DNA of 64,000 bases. Source: Bacteroidia bacterium. GTDB taxonomy: Bacteria; Bacteroidota; Bacteroidia; UKL13-3. The stretch is taken from positions 62,001 to 126,000 of the forward strand of contig JAGVLJ010000013.1 in assembly GCA_020049855.1 (NCBI GenBank). The letters are read 5' to 3'. This document shows, in pieces, positions 47,052-57,793 of this stretch. Positions within the stretch are counted from its first letter, which is position 1; every line of letters starts with the position of its first letter. The notes beneath the pieces were generated by a model. That model saw nothing but the letters and a program-made list of their open reading frames with translations. It ran no database searches and was not told where the DNA came from. The position numbers and the translations under genes were made by a program.

Positions 47052-47870
47052 TTATTCCTGTTTTTTGTAAACAAATCGGATAAACTGATTATCGGCTCCT
47101 GGTGTTGTATCATCAATCTGTGTAATTTTTATAATCCCAAATGCCCCGTTTCGCAACCAAACCACCAATATATCGCCAACTGCCATATCCCGAATTTGTG
47201 TAGTGGGTGTGTAAAACGGATTGTTCCAGGTATTAATCAACTCTTTTGATGTGGCATTATCAAAATCAACTAATGAGGTTCTGATAAATTCAGTATACGA
47301 AGAGGTAACTGGCGACCGCCATCCTTTTTCAAAACTAACGGCAGTTGAAGTGGTGGTATTTATCAAATCGTAATTTAATGAATCGGCTAATTGTCTGGAT
47401 GCGTTGTTTACCAAATCCCATTGTGCATTTTTAGAAGTGGCATTTACGTTGTATACAACACCATTATGTTGGATTCCCAAATCAAGCGGATTTTCAATAA
47501 CCGAAATAACAAATGACGCTGATGCCTGTCTTCCGTTTACATCGGTTACCACAAAAAAGAGACGAATGGTAGCTGGTAAAACTGTCACTTCAGGAACGGT
47601 GTACACAAATGGCCACGTAAAAGTGTTTCCCGTAAGCATCAAAACAGTATCCGAAACCTCAGCCGAACCATTTAACGAACGCAAAACCCGGATACTGAAA
47701 AGACCTGCATTCGCTTCGGTTTTTACATTTATATATACATTCCCACCCCTGAAGGTGGAAGCAGCAGCCGCTCCGTTGAAAGTAACCAAAGGTTCATGCG
47801 GAGTTAGTTCAACCTGTTTAGTACACCCAACCATACTCAGCAGAAAAATAATCCCAGACAAGTACCTCAT
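47052..47870 (-). CDS. Hypothetical lipoprotein
   Basis: Start at internal Met: MRYLSGIIFLLSMVGCTKQ lipobox; no family recognised. Confidence 0.7.
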   Translation of the reverse strand: MRYLSGIIFLLSMVGCTKQVELTPHEPLVTFNGAAAASTFRGGNVYINVKTEANAGLFSIRVLRSLNGSAEVSDTVLMLTGNTFTWPFVYTVPEVTVLPATIRLFFVVTDVNGRQASASFVISVIENPLDLGIQHNGVVYNVNATSKNAQWDLVNNASRQLADSLNYDLINTTTSTAVSFEKGWRSPVTSSYTEFIRTSLVDFDNATSKELINTWNNPFYTPTTQIRDMAVGDILVVWLRNGAFGIIKITQIDDTTPGADNQFIRFVYKKQE

Positions 47871-49282
47871 TAATGTGCTCCTCCTTTTGATTCTATGCTC
47901 ATAATTCCCTGTTTTCTTAAAATGCCTTTTACACGGTATCCGTAAAACGCCAGGTAAGCAAAACAAAGTATGGTAATAATATACGAAGAATGAATATCGG
48001 TGGCATCGGCCAGTAACCCCTGCAATGGCGGGATGATGGCTCCTCCCAAAATCATCATTATTAAAAATGCCGAACCTTGCGAGGCATATTTACCCAGACC
48101 CATTAAGGCTACACTAAAAATACAGGGCCATAATACCGAGCAGGCCAACCCTCCGCTTATAAATGCAAAAAGAGCTGTTTCTCCTGTGGTTAATAAACCT
48201 ACCCCCATTGCTGCCAAACCTAATACTGAAAATGCCACAAGTGCCTTTTCCTGATTATCTTCTGCTAAAAACATAGTTGCTATCATGAGCACAATACAAA
48301 TTGAATAGGGCAGTAATTTCTCGGCATCAGAACCATGCAGGTAATTTACATACAATACCACAGCAAAAGCAATAAACGGAACAACCACCAAAGCCACTAT
48401 TTTTGAAATCCCTCTCAGGTTGAACACACTCATAGCACCTGTCCATCTTCCAATCATTAAGCTTCCCCAATAAAGAGAGATAAATGGTGAAATACTTTTT
48501 TCATCATATCCGCCAAATTGGGGTAAGCGGAGCAAAGCCCCCATATTACTTTGAATGGTTACTTCTACGCCTACATAAATAAAAATGGCAATCATACCCA
48601 AGGTAAGCTGAGGGAATTTTAAGGCTCCTGCCCCGGGTTCAATCGGTTCAGTGTTTTGTACAAAAGGTAATTTGGAAAGTGTGAAAAAAACAGCCATTAT
48701 TATAAAAACGGATGCTACAATAAGGTATAATTCTTTAATTGCACCAATAGAAGTATCTCCCGGATTTGGATTGGTAATAGACCCGAATAAAAAATAACTA
48801 ACCAAAATAGGTCCTAAAGTAGTTCCAAGTGAATTCACTCCACCGGCCAAATTTAACCGTTGAGCACCGGTTTCAGGCGTTCCCAAGGCAATTACATAAG
48901 GTTGCGATGCTGTTTGTTGCAGTGAAAAACCAAGTGCAACTAAAAAAAACGAGCACAGAATAAAATAAAATGAACCCGAATTAATAGCGGGAATAATGGA
49001 AAATGCTCCTGAAGCTGAAATTAACAGCCCGTATACAATACCTTTTTTATACCCGATTTTATTTAACAAATCAACTCCTGCAAAACGGTAGAATAAAAAC
49101 AACACAAGCGAACCAATAAAATAACCTCCGTAAAAAGTAAGATCCACCAGTTGAGATTGAAATTGCGAAAGGTGAAAATGCACTTTACAAAATGGAATAA
49201 ATATTCCGTTTGATGCTGCAATAAACCCCCAAAAGAAAAAAATGGTGATTAAGGTATAAAGTGCCGACTGATTTTTATTCAT
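47870..49282 (-). CDS. MFS sugar transporter (FucP-like)
   Basis: ALYTLITIFFFWGFIAASNGIFIPFCKVHFHLSQFQSQLVDLTFYGGYFIGSL; QTASQPYVIALGTPETGAQRLNLAGGVNSLGTTLGP. Confidence 0.92.
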   Translation of the reverse strand: MNKNQSALYTLITIFFFWGFIAASNGIFIPFCKVHFHLSQFQSQLVDLTFYGGYFIGSLVLFLFYRFAGVDLLNKIGYKKGIVYGLLISASGAFSIIPAINSGSFYFILCSFFLVALGFSLQQTASQPYVIALGTPETGAQRLNLAGGVNSLGTTLGPILVSYFLFGSITNPNPGDTSIGAIKELYLIVASVFIIMAVFFTLSKLPFVQNTEPIEPGAGALKFPQLTLGMIAIFIYVGVEVTIQSNMGALLRLPQFGGYDEKSISPFISLYWGSLMIGRWTGAMSVFNLRGISKIVALVVVPFIAFAVVLYVNYLHGSDAEKLLPYSICIVLMIATMFLAEDNQEKALVAFSVLGLAAMGVGLLTTGETALFAFISGGLACSVLWPCIFSVALMGLGKYASQGSAFLIMMILGGAIIPPLQGLLADATDIHSSYIITILCFAYLAFYGYRVKGILRKQGIMSIESKGGAH

Positions 49283-49300
49283 ATAACTTGGTTCAATAAT

Positions 49301-49331
49301 AAAAAAGCCGGCTGTATCGGTCAACCGGCTT
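49301..49331 (-). terminator. Terminator downstream of the DUF3276 gene
   Basis: AAGCCGG...CCGGCTT with T-tract on the minus strand. Confidence 0.75.
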
Positions 49332-49355
49332 CCAATAATTTATTTTAATTATAAA

Positions 49356-49685
49356 TCAAATTTCGTCATCGCCAGCCGAAGACTGTGAAGCACCGTTGGC
49401 ATTACGTCTGCTGAACTCCTCAAAATCATATTCAGGTAGCAAATCGCTCTTCACATGATTTACAGTTTCATTCAATGCCTCAATAAACTTGTTGAAATCT
49501 TCCTTATACAGGAAAATCTTGTGCTTTACATAGGATCCATCTTCCAGCTTCTTGGTGCTTTCGGTGATGGTAATAAAATAATCATTGCCTTTGGTCGACT
49601 TCACATCAAAAAAATACGTGCGTTTCCCTGCCCTGATTTTTTTAGAGTAGATCTCTTGCCTCTGGTTCTTGTTAAAATCCTCCAT
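49356..49685 (-). CDS. DUF3276 (PUR-alpha-like) protein
   Basis: IYSKKIRAGKRTYFFDVKSTKGNDYFITITESTKK. Confidence 0.85.
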   Translation of the reverse strand: MEDFNKNQRQEIYSKKIRAGKRTYFFDVKSTKGNDYFITITESTKKLEDGSYVKHKIFLYKEDFNKFIEALNETVNHVKSDLLPEYDFEEFSRRNANGASQSSAGDDEI

Positions 49686-49787
49686 CGTTTCTAAAATTTT
49701 TTACAACTTCACTGTTGGTTTGTTTTTACATTTGTAAAGATAGAATAAGATTGAGGTTATTTCCAAACATTTGTGTTATTCATACCT

Positions 49788-51587
49788 TTAAGACTTACGC
49801 CCTTCTTCCTTCAATTGCTTTTGATAAAGGGCTGCATATGCTCCTTTTCCTGCCATAAGTTCAGCATGTGTACCTCTTTCCACAATAGCCCCATCTTCCA
49901 TCATAAGTATTTGGTCAGCTCCTTGTACGGCCGATACTCTATGGCTGATAATCAATACTGTACGTCCATTAAAAACGGTCTTAAAGTTCGACAAAATTTG
50001 TGATTCGGTAACAGTATCTATGGCCGATAGGCAATCATCAAGTATTAGAATTTCGGGGTCGCGCACCAAGGCTCGGGCTAACGAAATACGTTGCTTTTGA
50101 CCACCCGAAAGGGAAATACCCCGCTCACCAATTTCGGTTTGATACCCCTTCGTAAAATCTTCAATGGTGGTATGCACCGCTGCCATGCGGGCTGCCTCTT
50201 TTACTTTCAAATCAATATCGGGTATTTTTTCATGGCTTAACCCAAAGGCAATATTATTAAAAATAGTATCCGAAAACAGAAATACATCCTGCGGTACAAA
50301 GGCAATATGCTGGCGATACGAGTACAGACTGAAAGCATCAATATTTTCTCCATCAATCAGAATGGCTCCGCTACTCACCCCATACAGGCGGGTGAGTAAT
50401 GATGCAACAGTACTTTTTCCGCTTCCGGTAGGCCCTATAATTGCCAGCGTTTGTCCTTTTTTCAATGTAAAATCAAGGCCATTTGCCACCAATCGGCCGT
50501 TTTTTGAGTACGAAAATTTTACATCTTTAAAGGCAATCTCTCTACGAAATTCAAATGTTTTGGCTCCTCCAGCATCTGCACTTTCCTTTTCCTGAAGAAA
50601 CTCATTAATTCTTCGTTGCGAAGCCGATGCCCGCTGCACAATTGACGTAACCCATCCCAACGCAGTAAATGGCCAGGTGAGCATATTTACATAAATAATA
50701 AACTCGGCAATATTTCCCATTGAAATACTTCCCTTAATCACTGCCATTCCTCCTGCATAAACGGTAATAAGTGTACTCAATCCGATGAGCAGCATCATTA
50801 ACGGAAAAAAAAGTGAATCAACCTTTGCCAGCAACATGTTTCGTTGCTTATATTTTTCGCTTTCACCGTCAAAATCCCTGAGCATAACGTGCTCTGCTCC
50901 GTATGCCTTTATTACCCGTATACCCGAAAAACTCTCCTGTACAAACGTAGTAAGAGAGGATAACTGCGATTGAATGGAATCGCTCCTTTTATTGATAATG
51001 CTGTTTACATAATAGATTGAAACCGATAAAAAAGGTAACGGAATAAGTACATAAAAGGTAAAAACAGCATTCACAGAAAGCATCATCCAGATGATTAAAA
51101 TGGCCGTAGTAATCAGATTCATGGAATACATGATGGCAGGACCCGAGTACATGCGCACCCGGCTCACATCTTCACTTATCCGAGCCATCAAGTCTCCGGT
51201 ATTGTTTCTACGGTAAAATGCAAGAGGAAGTTCCTGATATTTGGTAAAAATTTCATTCTTCAAATCGAATTCAATATGCCGCGACATAACCACCAGAGTT
51301 TGCCGCATGAAATACATAAACACCCCTTTAATTAAATTGAACCCAAGAATTATGATGGCAAAAAAGAACAATACTCCGATAAAAATATCATACATATCCT
51401 CCTGAATCGTGAATCCGTTGAGGCATTTATACAGCACCATGTTATCCTGCACCATATCAAAAGCTACCCTCACGGCCTGAGCCGGAAAAATACCAAATAG
51501 GTTGGAAAGGGTAACAAATAAAAATCCCCACCACAGATAAGCCTGATACTTACGGAAATATTTAGTTAAATGCCTTAGTGGTTTCAA
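49788..51587 (-). CDS. ABC exporter, fused permease/ATPase (MsbA-like)
   Basis: GPTGSGKSTVASLLTRLYG; ISLSGGQKQRISLARALVRDPEILILDDCLSAID; N-terminal TMD. Confidence 0.94.
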   Translation of the reverse strand: MKPLRHLTKYFRKYQAYLWWGFLFVTLSNLFGIFPAQAVRVAFDMVQDNMVLYKCLNGFTIQEDMYDIFIGVLFFFAIIILGFNLIKGVFMYFMRQTLVVMSRHIEFDLKNEIFTKYQELPLAFYRRNNTGDLMARISEDVSRVRMYSGPAIMYSMNLITTAILIIWMMLSVNAVFTFYVLIPLPFLSVSIYYVNSIINKRSDSIQSQLSSLTTFVQESFSGIRVIKAYGAEHVMLRDFDGESEKYKQRNMLLAKVDSLFFPLMMLLIGLSTLITVYAGGMAVIKGSISMGNIAEFIIYVNMLTWPFTALGWVTSIVQRASASQRRINEFLQEKESADAGGAKTFEFRREIAFKDVKFSYSKNGRLVANGLDFTLKKGQTLAIIGPTGSGKSTVASLLTRLYGVSSGAILIDGENIDAFSLYSYRQHIAFVPQDVFLFSDTIFNNIAFGLSHEKIPDIDLKVKEAARMAAVHTTIEDFTKGYQTEIGERGISLSGGQKQRISLARALVRDPEILILDDCLSAIDTVTESQILSNFKTVFNGRTVLIISHRVSAVQGADQILMMEDGAIVERGTHAELMAGKGAYAALYQKQLKEEGRKS

Positions 51588-51655
51588 ATGATTTTAAGCT
51601 ATGTAGAAATAAAAATAAGCCTTACTTTTGCCGCAAATTTAGCCCAATTAATAGA

Positions 51656-52756
51656 ATGTCTGAATTAAAAGAAGCCATGGAGTTGAAAGATGTGAAGTTC
51701 TTCGACCAACTAAATACCTATGATCACGAAAATCTTGTTTTCTGTCAGGATAAGCATACCGGCCTTCGTGCCATCATAGCTATTCACAATACAGTTTTAG
51801 GTCCAGGATTGGGTGGAACCAGAATGTGGGCCTATAAAAATGATGTGGAAGCTATTACCGATGTGTTACGCCTATCAAGAGGAATGACCTACAAAGCAGC
51901 CATTTCAGGACTTAACCTGGGTGGAGCCAAAGCAGTAATTATTGGGGACGCAGCTACGCAAAAAAGCGAAGCCCTCATGCGCAAATTCGGTCGCTTTGTA
52001 GAAAACATGAACGGAAAATATATTACTGCCGAAGATGTGGGAACAACCACCCTTGATATGGAATATATAAACATGGAAACCAGCCATGTTGTGGGATTAC
52101 CTGAAAGCATGGGAGGAGGTGGAGATCCTTCGCCCGTAACTGCTTACGGTGTGTACATGGGGATCAAAGCTTCGGCCAAACAGGTTTGGGGTTCCGATAA
52201 CTTAAGCGGTAAAAAAATAGCCGTTCAGGGCGTGGGTAAAGTAGGCGGGCATCTGCTTGAGTACCTTCATAAGGAAGGAGCCAAACTGGTGATTACCGAT
52301 ATGAATCAGGGCGCATTAAAGCATTACTCCGATAAATTAAGTGCAACTGTGGTGGAAATGGATGAAATCTATGATCAGGTTGTAGATATTTATGCTCCAT
52401 GTGCACTTGGCGCAAGCGTCAATACCGATACCATTAACCGATTGAAATGTGTAATAATTGCTGGTGCGGCTAACAACCAGTTAGCTGACGAAAAAGTGCA
52501 CGGCCAACTCCTGTTAGACAAAGGTATTGTTTATGCCCCCGATTTCCTAATCAATGCCGGTGGATTGATTAACGTGTACAGCGAGCATATCGGATATAAC
52601 CGCGACCGCGCCTATGGGCAGGCAGAAAAAATTTACGACCTTACCTTAAGTATTTTCAAAAAGGCATACGAAGACAAAATACCAACTCAGGAAGCTGCAA
52701 TTAAACTTGCCGAGAAACGTATTAACGATATCTTAAAAGTTCACTCTACATTCTAA
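51656..52756 (+). CDS. Leu/Phe/Val/Glu dehydrogenase family (leucine dehydrogenase-like)
   Basis: GLRAIIAIHNTVLGPGLGGTRMWAY; MTYKAAISGLNLGGAKAVI; VQGVGKVGGHLLEYLHKEGAKLVITD. Confidence 0.93.
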   Translation: MSELKEAMELKDVKFFDQLNTYDHENLVFCQDKHTGLRAIIAIHNTVLGPGLGGTRMWAYKNDVEAITDVLRLSRGMTYKAAISGLNLGGAKAVIIGDAATQKSEALMRKFGRFVENMNGKYITAEDVGTTTLDMEYINMETSHVVGLPESMGGGGDPSPVTAYGVYMGIKASAKQVWGSDNLSGKKIAVQGVGKVGGHLLEYLHKEGAKLVITDMNQGALKHYSDKLSATVVEMDEIYDQVVDIYAPCALGASVNTDTINRLKCVIIAGAANNQLADEKVHGQLLLDKGIVYAPDFLINAGGLINVYSEHIGYNRDRAYGQAEKIYDLTLSIFKKAYEDKIPTQEAAIKLAEKRINDILKVHSTF

Positions 52757-52761
52757 AATAC

Positions 52762-52806
52762 ATCAGTCAATCCGGAATTAACAGAACCGGATGTCTGATT
52801 TTTTTG
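52762..52806 (+). terminator. Terminator after leucine dehydrogenase-like gene
   Basis: ATCAGTCAATCCGG...CCGGATGTCTGATTTTTTT. Confidence 0.75.
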
Positions 52807-52822
52807 TTCTTTAAAATCATAT

Positions 52823-53764
52823 ATGCTCAATCGCAGGCTCGTTCGTATCAAAGTATTTCAAACGCTTTATTCCTTTACTCAGGATGAGCAGGCTAATCGT
52901 ACCTTTTACGAAAAACAATTACTTAAATCCCTCTCAGGGATTTTTGATGCTTACTATTTTGTATTGGCATTTCCTTCGTGTCTCAAACACGTAACCGGGC
53001 TGGAACTGGAAACCGAACTAGCTAAGCATTTCCCGTCTCAGGAAGAAATAAAACTACACCAATCCATTCTTAACAATCCATTTATTAGCCTGCTCGAAAA
53101 AAACAAAACATGGCAGGAACGAAACAAAAAATGTCCGTACAAATGGGAAAACTATATAGACATCATCCGTAATCTGCTTATTGAAGTAAAAAAGGATGAC
53201 CACTTTAAAACATATGCCAAAAATTCTGAAAAAAAACCTGCTGAGGAACGTAAAATTATTCAATACCTGCTGAACGAACTGGCTGATAAAAATGAATTGT
53301 TCAATTTTCAGTTAGAAGAAACACACCTCAACTGGCAAGACGATAAAGGAGTGGTGATGAATGCGGTAAATAAAAGTTTGAGGCTTGTAAAAGACGAAAC
53401 AAGCAATTTTCTATGTATTCCAGACTCCGAAACCAGCGAACTGGAGGAAATGGCACGAGATCTTTATAATAAAGTGCTGCGTCACGAAAAAGAACTTAGC
53501 AGCCTTATTGAGGAAAAAACAAAAAACTGGGATGTAGAACGCATTGCCGTTACCGATACTATTTTGTTAAAAATGGCTATTTGCGAAATTTTGTATTTCC
53601 CGTCTATTCCAATAAAAGTTACTATCAACGAATACCTTGAGATAGCCAAATTATACAGCACCCCAAATAGCAAAAATTTTATCAATGGCATTCTAGATGC
53701 TATCCAAAAAGAATTGAAAGCCACAAACAAAGTGGTAAAAGAAGGCAGGGGTTTAATTGAATAA
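52823..53764 (+). CDS. nusB: Transcription antitermination factor NusB
   Basis: MLNRRLVRIKVFQTLYSF; VERIAVTDTILLKMAICEILYFPSIPIKVTINEYLEIAKLYSTPNSKNFINGILD. Confidence 0.95.
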   Translation: MLNRRLVRIKVFQTLYSFTQDEQANRTFYEKQLLKSLSGIFDAYYFVLAFPSCLKHVTGLELETELAKHFPSQEEIKLHQSILNNPFISLLEKNKTWQERNKKCPYKWENYIDIIRNLLIEVKKDDHFKTYAKNSEKKPAEERKIIQYLLNELADKNELFNFQLEETHLNWQDDKGVVMNAVNKSLRLVKDETSNFLCIPDSETSELEEMARDLYNKVLRHEKELSSLIEEKTKNWDVERIAVTDTILLKMAICEILYFPSIPIKVTINEYLEIAKLYSTPNSKNFINGILDAIQKELKATNKVVKEGRGLIE

Positions 53765-53798
53765 TGAATTTCTTACATTTGAATTCAAAAATTTAGAG

Positions 53799-54245
53799 AT
53801 GTATATGAAAAAAACATTTTTAGCTTCAGTAATCATAGCAACCTTGCTGGCGGGATGCGATTCTAAAGAGAGTGGCGTATCGACCGATATTGTAAAGAAT
53901 CCGGAAACAGGCGCTACCGAGTTTCCTGAAATGAAATTCGACAAAATGGTGTATGATTTCGGTACTATTGATGAAGGCGTAAAAGTGGCTTACAGTTTTA
54001 CCTTTACCAATACAGGTAAAAGTGATTTGGTGATATCAAACGCTACCACCAGTTGCGGATGCACTGCTTCCGACTGGCCTCGTCATCCGGTTAAACCTGG
54101 CGAAAGTGAAGCCATAAAAATTGAATTTAACAGTGCCGGTAAAAGCGGACAACAGGATAAAATGATTACCCTTTCCACAAACTGCGAAAAATCTAGTATC
54201 GTCCTAAGTCTGCGTGGCATTGTAAACCCTAAAAAAACAAATTAA
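53799..54245 (+). CDS. DUF1573 lipoprotein
   Basis: FDKMVYDFGTIDEGVKVAYSFTFTNTGKSDLVISNATTSCGCTASDWPRHPVKPGE. Confidence 0.93.
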   Translation: MYMKKTFLASVIIATLLAGCDSKESGVSTDIVKNPETGATEFPEMKFDKMVYDFGTIDEGVKVAYSFTFTNTGKSDLVISNATTSCGCTASDWPRHPVKPGESEAIKIEFNSAGKSGQQDKMITLSTNCEKSSIVLSLRGIVNPKKTN

Positions 54246-54249
54246 TTAA

Positions 54250-54585
54250 ATGAACTTTATGCTCCATATTTTATTAGCAGCCCCGGCCGGTTCTTCCGGT
54301 GGAGGAATGGGATTCAACATTATGTTGGTTCTGGTATTAGTTGTATTTTATGTATTCATGATTTTGCCTCAGGTACGTAAAAGTAAACAACAGAAAAAAT
54401 TCAGAGAAGCACTTGGTAAAGGTGATAAGATTATTACAATTGGCGGTATTCATGCGCGCATTACCGATGTGGGCGAAACACATTTTATAATTGACAGTGA
54501 AGGCACCCGTTTGCGTATTGATAAAACAGCCGTATCAATGGAAGCTTCGCAACCACTCAACAAAGACAAAGAAGCCAAAAAATAA
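54250..54585 (+). CDS. yajC: Preprotein translocase subunit YajC
   Basis: MILPQVRKSKQQKKFREALGKGDKIITIGGIHARI. Confidence 0.95.
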   Translation: MNFMLHILLAAPAGSSGGGMGFNIMLVLVLVVFYVFMILPQVRKSKQQKKFREALGKGDKIITIGGIHARITDVGETHFIIDSEGTRLRIDKTAVSMEASQPLNKDKEAKK

Positions 54586-54589
54586 GCAC

Positions 54590-55186
54590 ATGCTTAAAAT
54601 AGGTATAACAGGCGGCATCGGGAGCGGAAAAAGCACCGTATGCCACCTGTTTTCATTGCTTGGCATTCCTGTTTATGATGCTGACTCAAGAGCAAAAATA
54701 TTAATGAACTCAGACCCTGAAATTATCAAATCTGTAAAAAAACATTTTGGAAAAGAAACCTACGATAAAGAAGACAACCTGAATCGAAAATTATTGGGAT
54801 CCATTGTTTTTAATGATTTAAAAAAACTGAATCTGCTAAATAGTATTATACATCCCGAAGTACAAAAAGATCATGAACGCTGGCACCTAAAACAAGAAAA
54901 TTGTTCATATACGATCAAAGAAGCAGCTTTGCTTTTTGAAAGCGGCTCGTACAAAAAACTCGACCTGATTATACTGGTAAGTGCTCCGCTTGAATTACGC
55001 ATTCAGCGAACCATGCAACGTGACCACACCACCCGCAGTGAAGTAATGGCACGCTTAAAAAAACAATGGCCCGAAACCAGGCGCAAAAAAACAGCACAAC
55101 TCTTTCTACTGAATGATGAACAGCATAGTATTATTGAACAGGTGAGCAGCCTTCACGCATACCTGTGTAACTTAGCATCTAAATGA
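54590..55186 (+). CDS. coaE: Dephospho-CoA kinase
   Basis: MLKIGITGGIGSGKSTVCHLFSLLGIPVYDADSRAK; start at internal ATG. Confidence 0.96.
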   Translation: MLKIGITGGIGSGKSTVCHLFSLLGIPVYDADSRAKILMNSDPEIIKSVKKHFGKETYDKEDNLNRKLLGSIVFNDLKKLNLLNSIIHPEVQKDHERWHLKQENCSYTIKEAALLFESGSYKKLDLIILVSAPLELRIQRTMQRDHTTRSEVMARLKKQWPETRRKKTAQLFLLNDEQHSIIEQVSSLHAYLCNLASK

Positions 55187-55980
55187 AAAAACTGCTCCTG
55201 ATTGTATTTTTTACCTTTAGTTTTACATTGGGTTCACTTGGACAAACTCTTTTGGTTTCCTGCACGATCTATTTTGAACACAACTCATCGCAACTTACCC
55301 CTAAGGAACAACATAAACTGGATTCGTTTATCCAAATAGTAGCAACAAGGAATATAACCGAATCAACCATAGATGCTTGGTGCAATGAAAGTGGCACCCA
55401 ACACTTTAACCTGCAACTATCTGAAAAGCGAGCTTTGCGCGTGCAACAATATGTGGCTGCACATGGAGCCGATACATCAGAACTGATACTTAAGCCACAT
55501 GGTGAATTGAAGGGTAGCCAAACCGACAGTTTGAGCCGTAAAGCGGTGTGGAGGGTACATTACGTTGCTTCCTCCCCACAACCAACCGAAAAATCAATTT
55601 ACCCCGAAAAATCACTCCCACCTATAACTGATACTTTGCTGGAAGTAGGCAAAACCATTGTTTTAAAAAATATTAATTTTGAAGGAGGTACGGCCAACCT
55701 TTTGCCGCAATCAGTACCGGCCTTAGATGAACTGATTTCCCTGTTGCAAAAAAACACTTCGATGAAAATTGAAATTGGCGGGCATGTATGCTGCTTTAAT
55801 GATAAGCCACTTTCAGTGCTACGTGCCAAACGCATTTATGATATAGTAGTAGGCAACGGTATTGCTGCCTCCAGATTAACCTATAAAGGATACAGTAACA
55901 CGAAACCAGTTGCCCTCGATAGTGATGAGACCAAACGTACCAAAAACCGAAGGGTTGAAATAAAGATTCTTTCGCTGTAA
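55183..55980 (+). CDS. OmpA-family protein with two OmpA-like regions
   Basis: C-term IEIGGHVCCFNDKPLSVLRAKRIYDIVVGNGIAASRLTYKGYSNTKPV..KNRRVEIKI; weaker N-terminal similar pattern. Confidence 0.85.
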   Translation: MKKLLLIVFFTFSFTLGSLGQTLLVSCTIYFEHNSSQLTPKEQHKLDSFIQIVATRNITESTIDAWCNESGTQHFNLQLSEKRALRVQQYVAAHGADTSELILKPHGELKGSQTDSLSRKAVWRVHYVASSPQPTEKSIYPEKSLPPITDTLLEVGKTIVLKNINFEGGTANLLPQSVPALDELISLLQKNTSMKIEIGGHVCCFNDKPLSVLRAKRIYDIVVGNGIAASRLTYKGYSNTKPVALDSDETKRTKNRRVEIKILSL

Positions 55981-55991
55981 ATAAGTCAGCA

Positions 55992-56456
55992 TTACTGAGG
56001 TCTATAAAAGCTTAATTCCCCCTTTTTCACATCATTCAGGTTATAGGAATTGAGCATCACCCGCCTGATATTATTAAAATTTTGTTCGGCAAGGATAATT
56101 TCCATTTCACTTCTCACCTCATAAACCACAGCAGTGTGTTTAGGCATTTTCCAACGCAATACTGAATTACCTACTTTGTTTTCCATCATTACTCCGGTAA
56201 ACTGAACAATATCTCCGGGAAACAGTTTTACTTTGCCATAAGTTAGCTTTTTACCAAAGCTATATGCACCATCCCACCTGGCACCTGCAAAGTTTAGTGC
56301 CTCGTGAGCCAAATCCCAACATTCGCCAGTACCAACTTGCTTGCCAATTACACTTTGTACATATACAATTACTTTTTTATTAAGTACAGGCAAATCTGTT
56401 TGAGAGAATCCCTGATAAAAAAGCACCATCCAACTAAAAAGCACTAAATATTTCAT
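55992..56456 (-). CDS. Exported hypothetical protein, NlpC/P60 or CHAP-like
   Basis: Signal peptide; GTGECWDLAHEALNFAGARWDGAYSFGK; GDIVQF..HTAVVYEV Cys/His arrangement. Confidence 0.55.
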   Translation of the reverse strand: MKYLVLFSWMVLFYQGFSQTDLPVLNKKVIVYVQSVIGKQVGTGECWDLAHEALNFAGARWDGAYSFGKKLTYGKVKLFPGDIVQFTGVMMENKVGNSVLRWKMPKHTAVVYEVRSEMEIILAEQNFNNIRRVMLNSYNLNDVKKGELSFYRPQ

Positions 56457-56556
56457 AGCAGCAACCTACTAAGAATCCTGTTTAAAAGCTATTATTTACC
56501 CAAAAACCTTAACAAGCAAAATGAAAAACGTATTTTCGCACCATAATATTTTCCGC

Positions 56557-57753
56557 ATGCAAAACGATATTATTATTATTGGTGGTGGAATTGTTGGCCT
56601 GGGCACAGCACTTAAACTGCAAGAACAAAAACCTACATTAAAAATTGCACTTATTGAAAAAGAAAACGGAGTAGCCAAACACCAAACCGGGCACAATAGC
56701 GGAGTAATTCATTCAGGGATTTACTATAAGCCTGGAAGCCTGAAAGCCCAAAACTGCATAAGAGGATACCGCTACCTGATTGATTTTTGCAATAAAAATG
56801 ATATTGCGTACGACCTTTGCGGCAAAATTATCGTTGCCACAGAGGAGCATGAACTGCAGCCAATGGAAAACGTGTACAAGCGTGGGGTAGAAAACGGTCT
56901 TAACGGAATGAAAAAACTACGTGCCGAAGAGTTGAAAGAATACGAACCACACGTAAAGGGTATTGCCGGAATTTTTGTTCCCCAAACTGGCATTATCAAT
57001 TACAAAGACGTTTCAGCTAAGATGGCTGACTTGTTTGTACACTCGGGTGGCGAAATTTATACCTCACAAAAAGTAGAACAGATAAAGCATAACGGAAAAC
57101 TAAGTGAGGTAATCACGCAGAATAAAACTTACACCACTAAATTGGTAATTAACTGTGCCGGATTATATTCAGACAAAGTGGCCAAATTAACCCGTGATAA
57201 ATTAGATGTCCGCATTATTCCTTTCAGAGGAGAATATTATCTATTAAAAAAAGAGAAACAAGGTTTGGTAAAAAATCTCATTTATCCAGTTCCCGATCCC
57301 AACTTCCCTTTTCTTGGAGTGCATTTTACCCGAATGATTCATGGTGAGGTAGAAGCAGGCCCAAATGCCGTGTTTGCTTTTAAACGTGAAGGATACAAAA
57401 AAACAGACATAAGCATAAGTGAAACCATAGAATCATTATCGTGGCCAGGTTTTCAAAAGGTGATGATGAAATACTGGAGAACAGGAATGGGCGAATTCTA
57501 TCGTTCGTTTTCCAAAACCGCTTTTACAAAAGCATTGCAACGCCTGGTGCCCGAGGTACAGGAAGACGACCTTCTACCCGCTGGCTCGGGGGTGCGTGCG
57601 CAGGCATGCGACCGCATAGGTGGGCTGATTGATGACTTTATGATACTGGAGGACGACCATGTGGTGAATGTGTGCAATGCCCCTTCTCCGGCTGCTACCT
57701 CTTCCCTTTCTATCGGACAAAGCGTGGCCGAAATGGTGCTGAAACGGTTTTAA
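56557..57753 (+). CDS. lhgO: L-2-hydroxyglutarate oxidase
   Basis: DIIIIGGGIVGLGTALKL; AKHQTGHNSGVIHSGIYYKPGSLKAQNC; VRAQACDRIGGLIDDF. Confidence 0.93.
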   Translation: MQNDIIIIGGGIVGLGTALKLQEQKPTLKIALIEKENGVAKHQTGHNSGVIHSGIYYKPGSLKAQNCIRGYRYLIDFCNKNDIAYDLCGKIIVATEEHELQPMENVYKRGVENGLNGMKKLRAEELKEYEPHVKGIAGIFVPQTGIINYKDVSAKMADLFVHSGGEIYTSQKVEQIKHNGKLSEVITQNKTYTTKLVINCAGLYSDKVAKLTRDKLDVRIIPFRGEYYLLKKEKQGLVKNLIYPVPDPNFPFLGVHFTRMIHGEVEAGPNAVFAFKREGYKKTDISISETIESLSWPGFQKVMMKYWRTGMGEFYRSFSKTAFTKALQRLVPEVQEDDLLPAGSGVRAQACDRIGGLIDDFMILEDDHVVNVCNAPSPAATSSLSIGQSVAEMVLKRF

Positions 57754-57793
57754 AATACACTCTTTGTAATTTTTAAAATGTATTTTTGAAAGT